DNA of 7,051 nt from Candidatus Omnitrophota bacterium (GTDB lineage: Bacteria > Omnitrophota > Gorgyraeia > Gygaellales > Profunditerraquicolaceae), in contig JACRHO010000033.1 of NCBI GenBank assembly GCA_016212045.1, positions 1-7,051 of the forward strand. The letters run 5' to 3'. Numbering within the stretch: the first letter of the stretch is position 1; each line of letters starts with the position of its first letter. Below, piece after piece: positions 1 through 6,862 of this stretch. The notes beneath the pieces were generated by a model, which did no database searches, was not told the DNA's origin, and worked only from the letters and a program-made list of their open reading frames with translations. The position numbers and the translations under genes were made by a program.

Positions 1-417
1 GAGGCAGGCCTCCTGCCAGGGGCAATGCTACGGAACAAAAATCTGCATTTTATTTGCAGGCACGTCTTTGTAAAAGTAGAAAATAACAATACGCCATTTA
101 CCCATTTATACCGCCAGAGCCAAGTCCTGAAAATCCCCATTGCCCATAATGAGGGTAACTATTATATAGACCAAGAGGGATTAGGCGAACTTAAAAAAAA
201 TAATCAGATTGTCTTAAGATATTGTAGCCGGGAGGGCGAGGCTAAAGAGAAATTTAATCCTAACGGCGCCAAAGATAATATCGCCGGCATCGTGAATAAA
301 GAAGGTAATGTCTTAGGGATGATGCCGCACCCAGAAAGAAGTTCAGAGATGCTCTTAGGTTCTGGCGACGGGCTACTTATTTTTAAATCTATATTGAAGT
401 GGCTAAAGGATAGATAA
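1..417 (+). CDS. purQ: Phosphoribosylformylglycinamidine synthase subunit PurQ (glutaminase), 3' part
   Basis: PurQ is the class I glutamine amidotransferase subunit of FGAM synthase. It hydrolyses glutamine and hands ammonia to PurL in the fourth step of purine synthesis. The reading frame is open from base 1, so the gene is cut by the window edge; the 138 residues seen correspond to the C-terminal 60% of a family protein of about 230 residues. The visible part starts with EAGLLPGAMLRN, which in PurQ directly follows the nucleophile-elbow motif (GICNGFQ); the catalytic Cys is therefore just upstream, outside the window. The rest of the triad is present in MMPHPERSSE: His at 328-330 and Glu at 334-336. 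The ATG at 25 is internal, not the start. The stop codon TAA directly touches the purL ATG, which suggests translational coupling between the two subunits. A PurS gene, needed with small PurL, would be expected upstream but cannot be seen. Confidence 0.96.
   Translation, partial: EAGLLPGAMLRNKNLHFICRHVFVKVENNNTPFTHLYRQSQVLKIPIAHNEGNYYIDQEGLGELKKNNQIVLRYCSREGEAKEKFNPNGAKDNIAGIVNKEGNVLGMMPHPERSSEMLLGSGDGLLIFKSILKWLKDR
405..410 (+). promoter_or_regulatory. Ribosome binding site of purL
   Basis: AAAGGA lies 7 nt before the purL ATG, inside the last codons of purQ. It supports the ATG at 418, which directly follows the purQ stop codon. Confidence 0.7.
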
Positions 418-2637
418 ATGACAACGCCCAAAAATTATGAGGCCTTGGGTTTAAGCGAAGAAGAATACCAGAGGATCTTTACTATTCTCGGACGCCAGCC
501 TTCTCTTACGGAGTTGGCGATGTTTTCTGTAGAATGGTCTGAGCATTGCGGATATATCCATTCTAAGAAGATGCTCCAACTTTTGCCAAAGACAGGCAAA
601 TACCCTACGCTTATCGGAGAAGATTCAGGCGGGATTATCGTTGACGGCTTGGCAATAGTTTTTAAGATGGAGAGCCACAATCATCCCTCGCAAGTTGAAC
701 CTAAGCAGGGAGCGGCTACTGGCGTGGGTGGAATTATTAGGGATATTTTTACTGCTGGTGCCAGACCCATAGCGCTCTTAGATTCCTTGCGCTTTGGCCC
801 GCCAAAAGAACCTTATAACAAATATCTTCTTGCCGGGGTAGTGGATGGGATACAGTTTTACGGAAATTGCGTGGGAGTACCGACAGTAGGCGGTGAGATA
901 TATTTTGATGAAAGTTACAGCGGGAACTGTTTAGTGAATGTCATGTGTATCGGGATAACTAAAAAGGAAAAGATAGCCCGGGCGCAGGCGCAGGGAAAAG
1001 GAAACGTCATTATTTATGCGGGCGCAAGCACAGGTAGAGACGGTATCGGAGGCTGCAGTATCCTGGCCTCCCAGGAATTTAAAAAAGGCGAGGAAAAAAG
1101 GCCGTCGGTACAGATTGGAGACCCTTTTACGGAGAAATGTTTAATTGAGGCGACCTTAGAGGCGCTTGATACAGGCTACGTTGTGGGGATTAAAGATATG
1201 GGTGCGGCCGGGCTTACCTGCGCCTCAAGCGAGATGGCTGCGGCAGGGGAGTCGGGAATAGAGATAGAACTGGAAAGAGTCCCCCAGCGAGAAAAAAATA
1301 TGGCCCCCTGGGAAATCATGATGTCGGAATCGCAAGAGAGGATGCTTTTATGCGTGAAAAAAGGAAGAGAGAAGACAATTGAGAAAATTTTCTCCAAGTG
1401 GGGGCTAAATGCAACTGCGATAGGCAAGGTTAAGGAAGATGGCACAGTGCATATAAAATATAAAGGAGAAACTGTAGTAGAGGTAAAAGCCGATGACCTA
1501 ACCAGCGCCCCGATGTATGACGTAAATTATCAGAAACCTGATTATTTAGATGAAGTAAATAGGCTGGAGATGAATAAGTTGCTCGAGCCCAAAGATTATA
1601 ATAAGATTTTGTTGCAGATAGTAAGCTCTCCTTCGCTTGCCAGCAAAGAATGGGTCTACCAGCAATATGACCATATGGTAGAGACTAATACCTTAGTCTT
1701 ACCGGGATCGGATGCCGCGGTTTTACGCTTAAAGGGTACCAATAAAGCCATTGCCGCGACCACAGACTGTAATAGTCGGTATTGTTATTTGCACCCTTAT
1801 CGGGGTGCACAGATTGCCGTAGCAGAGGCAGCCAGAAATTTAGTTTGTGCTGGCGCAGAGCCAGCAGCAGTCACCGATTGTCTTAATTTCGGCAACCCCA
1901 AAAAGCCGGAGAGGTTTTGGCAGTTTAAGCAATGCGTAGAAGGCATCGCATCTATCTGTCAGGTTTTTAATCTTCCCGTAGTCAGCGGCAATGTCTCTTT
2001 TTACAACGAAAGCCCCCAGGGCACAATTTTTCCTACGCCAGCCATTGGTATGGTTGGAATTGTCAATGATATGAAAAAAGTCTGCACCCAGTATTTTAAA
2101 AAAGAAAACCAGAATATAATTCTTCTGGGGATTTGTAAAGAAGAGTTGGGAGGTAGCGAGTATTTAAAAGAAATTCACCAATTAGTAAAAGGCGATGCTC
2201 CAGAACTTGATTTATTTTTAGAGCAGGCGGTGCAGGCCACCGCAAAAGAGGCGATTAAGAAGGGGTTGGTTAGTTCGGCGCACGATTGCGCTGAGGGCGG
2301 GTTAGCGTTAGCTTTAGCCGAATGTTGCATTTCCCATAAAGAAAATATGGTAGGGGCAATGATTGATAATTTAAATTTTGACATACGTAAAGATGCCTTA
2401 CTTTTCGGAGAATCTCAATCCAGGATTATTCTTTCTTGCAGTAAATATTCTGTAGCCAAGATCAGGCAGATTGCAGGTAAATACCGGGCGCCTTTGCGTA
2501 TCATTGGCAAGACAGGAGGCAGGCACCTGGTCATCTTAAATGGTAAAAGAAAAATAATTAACTTACCTTTAGAAGATTTAGCCACAGAGTGGTATAAATC
2601 TTTACCCCGTACTGCGGGGTTTAGTAAAACAGATTAA
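418..2637 (+). CDS. purL: Phosphoribosylformylglycinamidine synthase subunit PurL (small type)
   Basis: PurL is the ATP-dependent synthetase subunit that converts FGAR to FGAM with ammonia from PurQ; it acts in the cytoplasm with PurQ and PurS. The protein has 739 residues, normal for the small Bacillus-type PurL and far below the roughly 1300 of the fused proteobacterial form. Visible motifs in order: catalytic-His segment WSEHCGY (His43); ESHNHPS and EPKQGAATGVGG with RDIFTAGARP (85-117); GNCVGVPTVGGE (149-160); KDMGAAGLT (259-267); SESQERML (303-310); then the second pseudo-repeat with TTDCNSRY (448-455), DCLNFGNP (487-494), VSGNVSFYNES (522-532), AHDCAEGGLA (621-630) and FGESQSRI (663-670). 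Oddities: Gly45 replaces the usual Ser of SEHCS, and the normal end (EWYKSLPR) is followed by a short extra tail, TAGFSKTD, partly coded by a palindrome. All key motifs are intact, so it is probably active. Confidence 0.97.
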   Translation: MTTPKNYEALGLSEEEYQRIFTILGRQPSLTELAMFSVEWSEHCGYIHSKKMLQLLPKTGKYPTLIGEDSGGIIVDGLAIVFKMESHNHPSQVEPKQGAATGVGGIIRDIFTAGARPIALLDSLRFGPPKEPYNKYLLAGVVDGIQFYGNCVGVPTVGGEIYFDESYSGNCLVNVMCIGITKKEKIARAQAQGKGNVIIYAGASTGRDGIGGCSILASQEFKKGEEKRPSVQIGDPFTEKCLIEATLEALDTGYVVGIKDMGAAGLTCASSEMAAAGESGIEIELERVPQREKNMAPWEIMMSESQERMLLCVKKGREKTIEKIFSKWGLNATAIGKVKEDGTVHIKYKGETVVEVKADDLTSAPMYDVNYQKPDYLDEVNRLEMNKLLEPKDYNKILLQIVSSPSLASKEWVYQQYDHMVETNTLVLPGSDAAVLRLKGTNKAIAATTDCNSRYCYLHPYRGAQIAVAEAARNLVCAGAEPAAVTDCLNFGNPKKPERFWQFKQCVEGIASICQVFNLPVVSGNVSFYNESPQGTIFPTPAIGMVGIVNDMKKVCTQYFKKENQNIILLGICKEELGGSEYLKEIHQLVKGDAPELDLFLEQAVQATAKEAIKKGLVSSAHDCAEGGLALALAECCISHKENMVGAMIDNLNFDIRKDALLFGESQSRIILSCSKYSVAKIRQIAGKYRAPLRIIGKTGGRHLVILNGKRKIINLPLEDLATEWYKSLPRTAGFSKTD
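2604..2620 (+). repeat. Small GC-rich palindrome in the 3' end of purL
   Basis: ACCCCG (2604-2609) and CGGGGT (2615-2620) are perfect inverted complements around the 5-nt loop TACTG. The element lies over codons 729-735 of purL, just where the conserved family sequence ends, and contributes to the extra C-terminal tail. The six-base stem is too short and is not followed by a proper T tract, so it is unlikely to be a terminator. It could be a copy of a dispersed palindromic repeat, but only this copy is in the window. Confidence 0.5.
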
Positions 2638-2646
2638 CCGATAAAT

Positions 2647-4032
2647 ATGTGCGGAATATTTGGGATATATCCTCATAAACAGGCGCTTGAGATTACCTCT
2701 CTGGGGCTCTATGCCCTGCAACACCGGGGAGAAGAGGCCGCGGGCATTGTTTCACGTAATGGCAGCAAGGTATATTTACATAAATCCTTAGGGTTAGTGA
2801 GCGATGTCTTTGGAGAAAACGCGCTAAAAGGGTTGCGCGGCGAATTAAGCGTGGGGCATGTGCGTTATTCTACCACTGGAAGTAGCAATATTAAAAATAC
2901 CCAGCCCTTTTATACTAAATCCAGAATCGGCGATATTGCCATTGCCCACAACGGAAACTTAATCAATGCCCAGGAGTTAAAGAATAGTATGGAAGAAAAG
3001 GGCGCGCTTTTTCAGACGACGATGGATTCGGAAGTAATCGTGCATCTATTGGCGCATAGCCCGAACAAAGATTACAAAGAGGCCATGGTTTGGTCATTAG
3101 GCCAGCTGCAGGGTGCATATTCTTTAGTCATGATGTTTAATGATATTCTGATTGGCTCAAGGGATAGCTTTGGTTTTCGGCCGCTCTGTTTAGGCAGATT
3201 AGATGCGGCGCATATTTTAGCCAGCGAAACCTGCGCCTTAGATTTGGTGGGCGCCACATACATAAGAGATGTAGAGCCGGGCGAGATAGTTTTTATCCAT
3301 AAAGACAAGATTGAATCCCTCAAGCCATTTGGAAATTCGCGCTGTGCGCATTGTATTTTTGAATATATTTACTTTGCCCGTCCCGACAGTAATATCTTTG
3401 GCCATAATGTTTATCTGGCGCGTAACCGCTTAGGCAGAGAGATGGCGCGGGAGTTTCCTCATGAATCAGATTTAGTGATGCCCATTCCTGACTCCGGGGT
3501 CTATGCGGCAATAGGTTTTGCGCAGGCATCAGGCATCCCTTTTGAAATAGGGATGATTCGCAACCACTATATCGGCCGCACCTTTATTCAACCCAAGCAA
3601 TTGACGCGCGATTTCCGGGTAAAAGTGAAACTTAATCCGGTAAAAGATATCCTTAAGGATAAGCGCGTGATAGTGATTGAAGATTCTATTGTGCGCGGCA
3701 CCACCAGCCGCGCCAGGGTAAAGACCTTGCGTCAGGCCGGGGCAAAAGAACTGCATATGCGCGTGAGCTGCCCTCCTTTAAAATACCCTTGTTTTTACGG
3801 CATTGATTTTCCCACGAAAAAAGAACTGATTGCCGCTAAACACAGCATTGATTGGATTAAGGATTTTATCGGCGTAGATTCTTTAGAATATCTGAGTCTT
3901 GAAGGTATGCTGAAGTCTATGCCTTTGCCAAAGGATAAGTTCTGTACTGCTTGCTTTGACGGAAAATATCCTATAAAAGCGCCCAGGAAGTTGTCAAAGA
4001 ATATATTGGAGAGGGGGTCTAGAGGTGGCTAA
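2647..4032 (+). CDS. purF: Amidophosphoribosyltransferase PurF, four-cysteine (Fe-S) type
   Basis: PurF catalyses the first committed step of purine synthesis, PRPP plus glutamine to 5-phosphoribosylamine. The 461 residues hold an N-terminal class II (Ntn) glutaminase domain and a C-terminal phosphoribosyltransferase domain. Cys2 follows Met1 directly and becomes the nucleophile after Met removal, so there is no propeptide and the start at 2647 is fixed by chemistry. Other glutaminase residues: QHRGEEAAGI (25-34), Arg73 in HVRYSTTG, Asn102-Gly103 in AHNGNL, Asp127. The transferase domain has the loop RNHYIGRTFIQP (305-316) and the PRPP motif VIVIEDSIVRGTTS (341-354). Cys236, Cys382, Cys433 and Cys436 (CTACFDGKYP) match the four ligands of the [4Fe-4S] cluster in Bacillus subtilis PurF, so an Fe-S enzyme is inferred. 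No clear Shine-Dalgarno site precedes it; the purL stop only 9 nt upstream suggests coupling. Feedback inhibition by purine nucleotides is known for the family, not shown here. Confidence 0.97.
   Translation: MCGIFGIYPHKQALEITSLGLYALQHRGEEAAGIVSRNGSKVYLHKSLGLVSDVFGENALKGLRGELSVGHVRYSTTGSSNIKNTQPFYTKSRIGDIAIAHNGNLINAQELKNSMEEKGALFQTTMDSEVIVHLLAHSPNKDYKEAMVWSLGQLQGAYSLVMMFNDILIGSRDSFGFRPLCLGRLDAAHILASETCALDLVGATYIRDVEPGEIVFIHKDKIESLKPFGNSRCAHCIFEYIYFARPDSNIFGHNVYLARNRLGREMAREFPHESDLVMPIPDSGVYAAIGFAQASGIPFEIGMIRNHYIGRTFIQPKQLTRDFRVKVKLNPVKDILKDKRVIVIEDSIVRGTTSRARVKTLRQAGAKELHMRVSCPPLKYPCFYGIDFPTKKELIAAKHSIDWIKDFIGVDSLEYLSLEGMLKSMPLPKDKFCTACFDGKYPIKAPRKLSKNILERGSRGG
4008..4017 (+). promoter_or_regulatory. 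Ribosome binding site that decides the GTG start of pyrG
   Basis: The purine run GGAGAGGGGG ends 7 nt before the GTG at 4025. It is the strongest Shine-Dalgarno-like site in the window and lies within the last codons of purF (ERGSRGG). It supports GTG at 4025, which also gives the conserved CTP synthase N-terminus. Confidence 0.75.
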
Positions 4033-5635
4033 ATATATTTTTATTACCGGCGGGGTAATTTCCAGTTTAGGTAAAGGCATAACCTCTGCCTCTATCGGCA
4101 AGATTCTGGAATCGCGGGCCTTAAGGGTGAGCTTAATGAAATTTGATCCTTACATCAATGTTGACCCCGGCACGATGAATCCTTATCAGCACGGAGAAGT
4201 TTATGTCACCGAGGATGGCGCAGAGACAGATTTAGACCTGGGGCATTACGAAAGATTTACCCACGCCCAGACCACCAAATTTAATAATGTTACTACGGGC
4301 CAGATATATAATGCGGTAATCTCAAAAGAAAGACGCGGTGATTATTTAGGAAAGACCATTCAGGTAATCCCGCATATTACGGCTGAGATAAAAGCCAGGA
4401 TAAAAAAAGTTGCCGAGGTCTCCCGGGCGCAAATTGTGCTTGCCGAAATAGGGGGGACCGTAGGAGATATTGAAAGTCTTCCTTTTTTAGAAGCAGCCAG
4501 ACAACTTGGTCTTGAACTGGGCAAGGATAATGTCTTATATGTGCATGTAACCTTAGTCCCATTTATTAAGTGCGCAGAGGAGATTAAGACCAAACCCACC
4601 CAGCATAGCGTAGGGACATTGCGCGAGATAGGGATTCAGCCGGATGTCTTAATCTGCCGCACTGAGAAGGCCTTATCTAATGAAATCAAAGAAAAAATTT
4701 CTCTCTTTTGTAATGTGCAAAAAGAGGCAGTAATTGAGGCCAGGGATGTTGCCTCCATTTATCAGATTCCCCTCGTATTTAAAGAACAGGTGCTGGATGA
4801 GATAATTTTAAGCCACTTTAAACTAATCTCCCGCTCTTCGCAGTTAAAAGAATGGGAAAAAGACGTGGTAACTAAGGCGCTCAATCCTAAGTATAAGGTA
4901 TGTATTGCTTTGGTAGGAAAGTATACCACTCTGCAGGATGCCTATAAGTCTATTTATGAGGCATTGGTGCATGCCGGCATTGCTAATGATGCGAGAGTGG
5001 AAGTAAAAAAGATTGATTCTGAGGATATTGAAAAACAGGGGGCGCAAAAAGTTTTAGCCGGGGTAGGCGGTGTCCTTGTCCCAGGGGGTTTTGGTTACCG
5101 CGGGATTGAAGGTAAGATTAAAGCGATTAAATATGCCCGGGAGAAAAAAATTCCTTTTTTGGGTTTATGTTTAGGGATGCAGTGCGCGGCCATTGAGTTC
5201 GCCAGGAATGTTTGCGCTTTAAAAGAGGCAAATTCTACGGAATTTAAACCCCAGACAAAATATCCGGTGATAAGTTTATTAGCCGAACAGAAAAAGATTA
5301 AGAATTTAGGCGGGACAATGCGGCTGGGCGTCTACCCTTGCAAAATAAAAAAGAAAACCCTGGCCGCCCGGATTTACAGCAAGGCCCTTATCCATGAACG
5401 ACACAGGCATAGATATGAGTTCAATAATAAATATAAAAAGTATTTCGAAAAAAAAGGGATGATTTTTTCCGGTATATATCCCAAGAGGAATCTGGTGGAA
5501 ATAATTGAATTAAAGGAGCACCCCTATTTTATTGCCGTGCAGTTTCATCCGGAGTTTAAATCCAAACCGGACCTTTGCCACCCTTTATTTAGGGAATTTA
5601 TTAGAGCAGCATTACAGTTATGCAAGCAGTTTTAG
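4025..5635 (+). CDS. pyrG: CTP synthase (glutamine-hydrolysing)
   Basis: PyrG aminates UTP to CTP using ATP and glutamine, the last step of pyrimidine nucleotide synthesis. The 536 residues match the family length. Starting from GTG gives MAKYIFITGGV, the standard N-terminus; the next in-frame ATG lies inside the conserved LMKFDPYIN region, so it is too late. The synthase domain shows the P-loop-like GGVISSLGKG (9-18), then KFDPYINVDPGTMNP, DGAETDLDLGHYERF, GGTVGDIESLPF and KTKPTQHSV. After a short linker, the class I glutaminase domain starts near residue 289 (VCIALVGKYT) with PGGFGYRG, the nucleophile Cys382 in GLCLGMQ, RHRHRYEFNN, and His508 and Glu510 in VQFHPEF. The full triad is present. 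It overlaps purF by 8 nt and carA by 16 nt. Its place between a purine gene and the carbamoyl phosphate genes is notable. GTP activation is family knowledge. Confidence 0.98.
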   Translation: MAKYIFITGGVISSLGKGITSASIGKILESRALRVSLMKFDPYINVDPGTMNPYQHGEVYVTEDGAETDLDLGHYERFTHAQTTKFNNVTTGQIYNAVISKERRGDYLGKTIQVIPHITAEIKARIKKVAEVSRAQIVLAEIGGTVGDIESLPFLEAARQLGLELGKDNVLYVHVTLVPFIKCAEEIKTKPTQHSVGTLREIGIQPDVLICRTEKALSNEIKEKISLFCNVQKEAVIEARDVASIYQIPLVFKEQVLDEIILSHFKLISRSSQLKEWEKDVVTKALNPKYKVCIALVGKYTTLQDAYKSIYEALVHAGIANDARVEVKKIDSEDIEKQGAQKVLAGVGGVLVPGGFGYRGIEGKIKAIKYAREKKIPFLGLCLGMQCAAIEFARNVCALKEANSTEFKPQTKYPVISLLAEQKKIKNLGGTMRLGVYPCKIKKKTLAARIYSKALIHERHRHRYEFNNKYKKYFEKKGMIFSGIYPKRNLVEIIELKEHPYFIAVQFHPEFKSKPDLCHPLFREFIRAALQLCKQF

Positions 5636-6702
5636 CCTTAGAATCAGGAAAAATATTTAAGGGGAAATCGTTTGGTGCCAATGGCGAACGATATGGTGAG
5701 GTGGTCTTTAATACTAGCATGACTGGTTACCAAGAGATACTTACTGACCCTTCTTATAAAGGACAGATTGTGACAATGACTTATCCTTTAGTCGGCAACT
5801 ATGGTATTAATAGAGAGGATGTAGAGTCAAGAAAAATTTTTTTAGCGGGTTTTGTGGTCAAAGAATATAGTAAAATTGCCAGTAATTGGCGCAAAGAAAA
5901 GACATTAGGAGATTATCTAAAAGAAAATAATATCTTGGGCATTGAAGATATTGATACACGGGCTTTAACTTTACATATCCGGGAGCAAGGGGCAATGCGG
6001 GCAGTCTTATCCACTGAGGAACTGGATGAGCAGAAATTGGTTAAGCAGGCAAGGGATTCGTCGGGCCTGGTGGGTATAGATTTGGTCAAGGAGGTAACCT
6101 GCAAAAAGAAATATGTCTGGTCAAAAGCCAAGGCAAAATATAAAGTTGTCGTGCTTGACTGCGGGGTAAAATATAATATTTTAAGAGAACTTATGCAGCG
6201 TCATTGTGAGGTAGTGGTGGTGCCGGCGTATATGGAGGCTAAGGAAATTTTAAAGTTAAAACCTGACGGGCTACTCCTCTCTAACGGGCCAGGAGACCCG
6301 GCCGCAGTAAAGTATGTGATTCAGACTACGCGCGAGCTCATCGGAAAATTACCAATATTCGGCATCTGTTTAGGTCATCAGATGTTAGGCCTGGCCTTAG
6401 GTGGCTCAACCTATAAGTTAAAATTCGGCCACCACGGCGCAAACCATCCGGTTAAGGACTTAACCAGCGGAAAAATCTCTATTACCGTGCAGAATCACGG
6501 GTTTTGTGTGGATATAGATTCCCTGAATAAAAAGGAGATCGCGATAACCCATATTAATCTTAATGACCAGACGCTGGAGGGGATGCGGTATAAGAGGTTG
6601 CCGATATTCTCTGTGCAGTTTCATCCCGAGGCCTCGGCTGGGCCGCATGACGCAGGGTATTTATTTGGAGAGTTTATAGCAATGATGAAACGAAAGAGAT
6701 AA
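5620..6702 (+). CDS. carA: Carbamoyl-phosphate synthase small (glutaminase) subunit
   Basis: CarA hydrolyses glutamine and channels ammonia to CarB, which makes carbamoyl phosphate for pyrimidine and arginine synthesis. The 360 residues are slightly short but normal for the family (about 360-390). The N-terminal small-chain domain has the signature GEVVFNTSMTGYQEILTDPSY, cut here by the motif end, followed by TYPLVGNYGIN. The C-terminal class I glutaminase domain shows LLLSNGPGDP, the nucleophile Cys250 in GICLGHQ, QNHGFCVD, and His335 and Glu337 in VQFHPEASAGPHD. The triad is complete. The ATG at 5620 lies inside the last 16 nt of pyrG and gives the usual N-terminus (MQAVLALESGK). Only a weak AGAG is found 13 nt upstream, so translation probably depends on coupling to pyrG. 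A 160-nt gap with a large inverted repeat separates it from its partner carB. Confidence 0.98.
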   Translation: MQAVLALESGKIFKGKSFGANGERYGEVVFNTSMTGYQEILTDPSYKGQIVTMTYPLVGNYGINREDVESRKIFLAGFVVKEYSKIASNWRKEKTLGDYLKENNILGIEDIDTRALTLHIREQGAMRAVLSTEELDEQKLVKQARDSSGLVGIDLVKEVTCKKKYVWSKAKAKYKVVVLDCGVKYNILRELMQRHCEVVVVPAYMEAKEILKLKPDGLLLSNGPGDPAAVKYVIQTTRELIGKLPIFGICLGHQMLGLALGGSTYKLKFGHHGANHPVKDLTSGKISITVQNHGFCVDIDSLNKKEIAITHINLNDQTLEGMRYKRLPIFSVQFHPEASAGPHDAGYLFGEFIAMMKRKR

Positions 6703-6712
6703 ATTACTCATG

Positions 6713-6836
6713 ACAAATCCCAAATCCAAATACTACCAAATCCAAAATAAATCCAAAATCCCAAATCCAAATTTTGGGATTTGGAAATTGGGATTTGTTT
6801 GGTAGTATTGGTATTATTGGTAGTATTGGGATTTTT
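6713..6836. repeat. AAATCC-type imperfect inverted repeat with strand-segregated G and C
   Basis: The left half contains no G from 6713 to 6775 and the right half contains no C from 6769 to 6836. AAATCC occurs six times on the left (6715, 6722, 6738, 6749, 6756, 6763) and its complement GGATTT three times on the right (6777, 6791, 6829). Perfect pairing exists between 6729-6740 and 6798-6809 (12 bp, AATACTACCAAA with TTTGGTAGTATT). An inner hairpin pairs 6759-6765 with 6773-6779, extended by AAA 6756-6758 with TTT 6780-6782. An outer arm, AAATCCCAA (6715-6723), can pair with TTGGGATTT-like sequence at 6826-6834. A transcript would fold into a long AT-rich hairpin. It looks like a non-coding intergenic repeat of a kind widespread in some uncultured bacteria; whether it is mobile or regulatory cannot be told from one copy. 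Confidence 0.85.
6799..6829 (+). repeat. Direct repeat TTGGTAGTATTGG, two copies
   Basis: The 13-base unit TTGGTAGTATTGG occurs at 6799-6811 and again at 6817-6829, separated by TATTA. Both copies are complementary to the single left-arm segment around 6729-6740, so they can compete for it. Confidence 0.85.
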
Positions 6837-6862
6837 CAGATTATTTTATCTTTATTATTAAG

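Larger units (their letters stand above)
6703..6862. other. carA-carB intergenic region (160 nt)
   Basis: This is the only sizeable non-coding stretch in the window; all other gene junctions abut, overlap or leave 9 nt. It consists of a short lead (6703-6712), the G-less/C-less inverted repeat (6713-6836), and an AT-rich tail (6837-6862) leading to the carB ATG. No good Shine-Dalgarno site and no convincing promoter were seen in the tail. The only small open frame here (6710-6805) is made of repeat sequence and is not considered a gene. Confidence 0.85.

Noticed and set aside
3..17. Palindrome GGCAGG-CCT-CCTGCC at the window start
   Set aside because: It lies in codons for the conserved PurQ segment EAGLLPG, so coding constraint and chance explain it.
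25..417. Start of purQ at the ATG at 25
   Set aside because: Conserved PurQ residues (EAGLLPGA) are coded upstream in the same open frame from base 1, so this Met is internal.
204..6648. Antisense open frames of 60-90 codons opposite purL, purF, pyrG and carA
   Set aside because: They lie opposite well-conserved genes, show no recognisable protein family and look like shadows of the coding strand.
6710..6805. Small open frame of 31 codons (MTNPKSKYYQIQ...) across the carA-carB repeat
   Set aside because: It consists only of the AAATCC/GGATTT repeat words, has no ribosome binding site, and looks like the low-complexity peptides often mispredicted from such repeats.
6715..6836. Rho-independent terminator after carA
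   Set aside because: The stems are AT-rich with bulges and the T run is only five long and broken by C. Placing a full terminator between carA and carB would also be unexpected. Kept only as a possible attenuator or processing hairpin.
6817..6847. Promoter for carB (TTGGTA and TATTTT)
   Set aside because: The spacing is 19 and both boxes are poor matches; in such AT-rich, repeat-made DNA similar hits are expected by chance.
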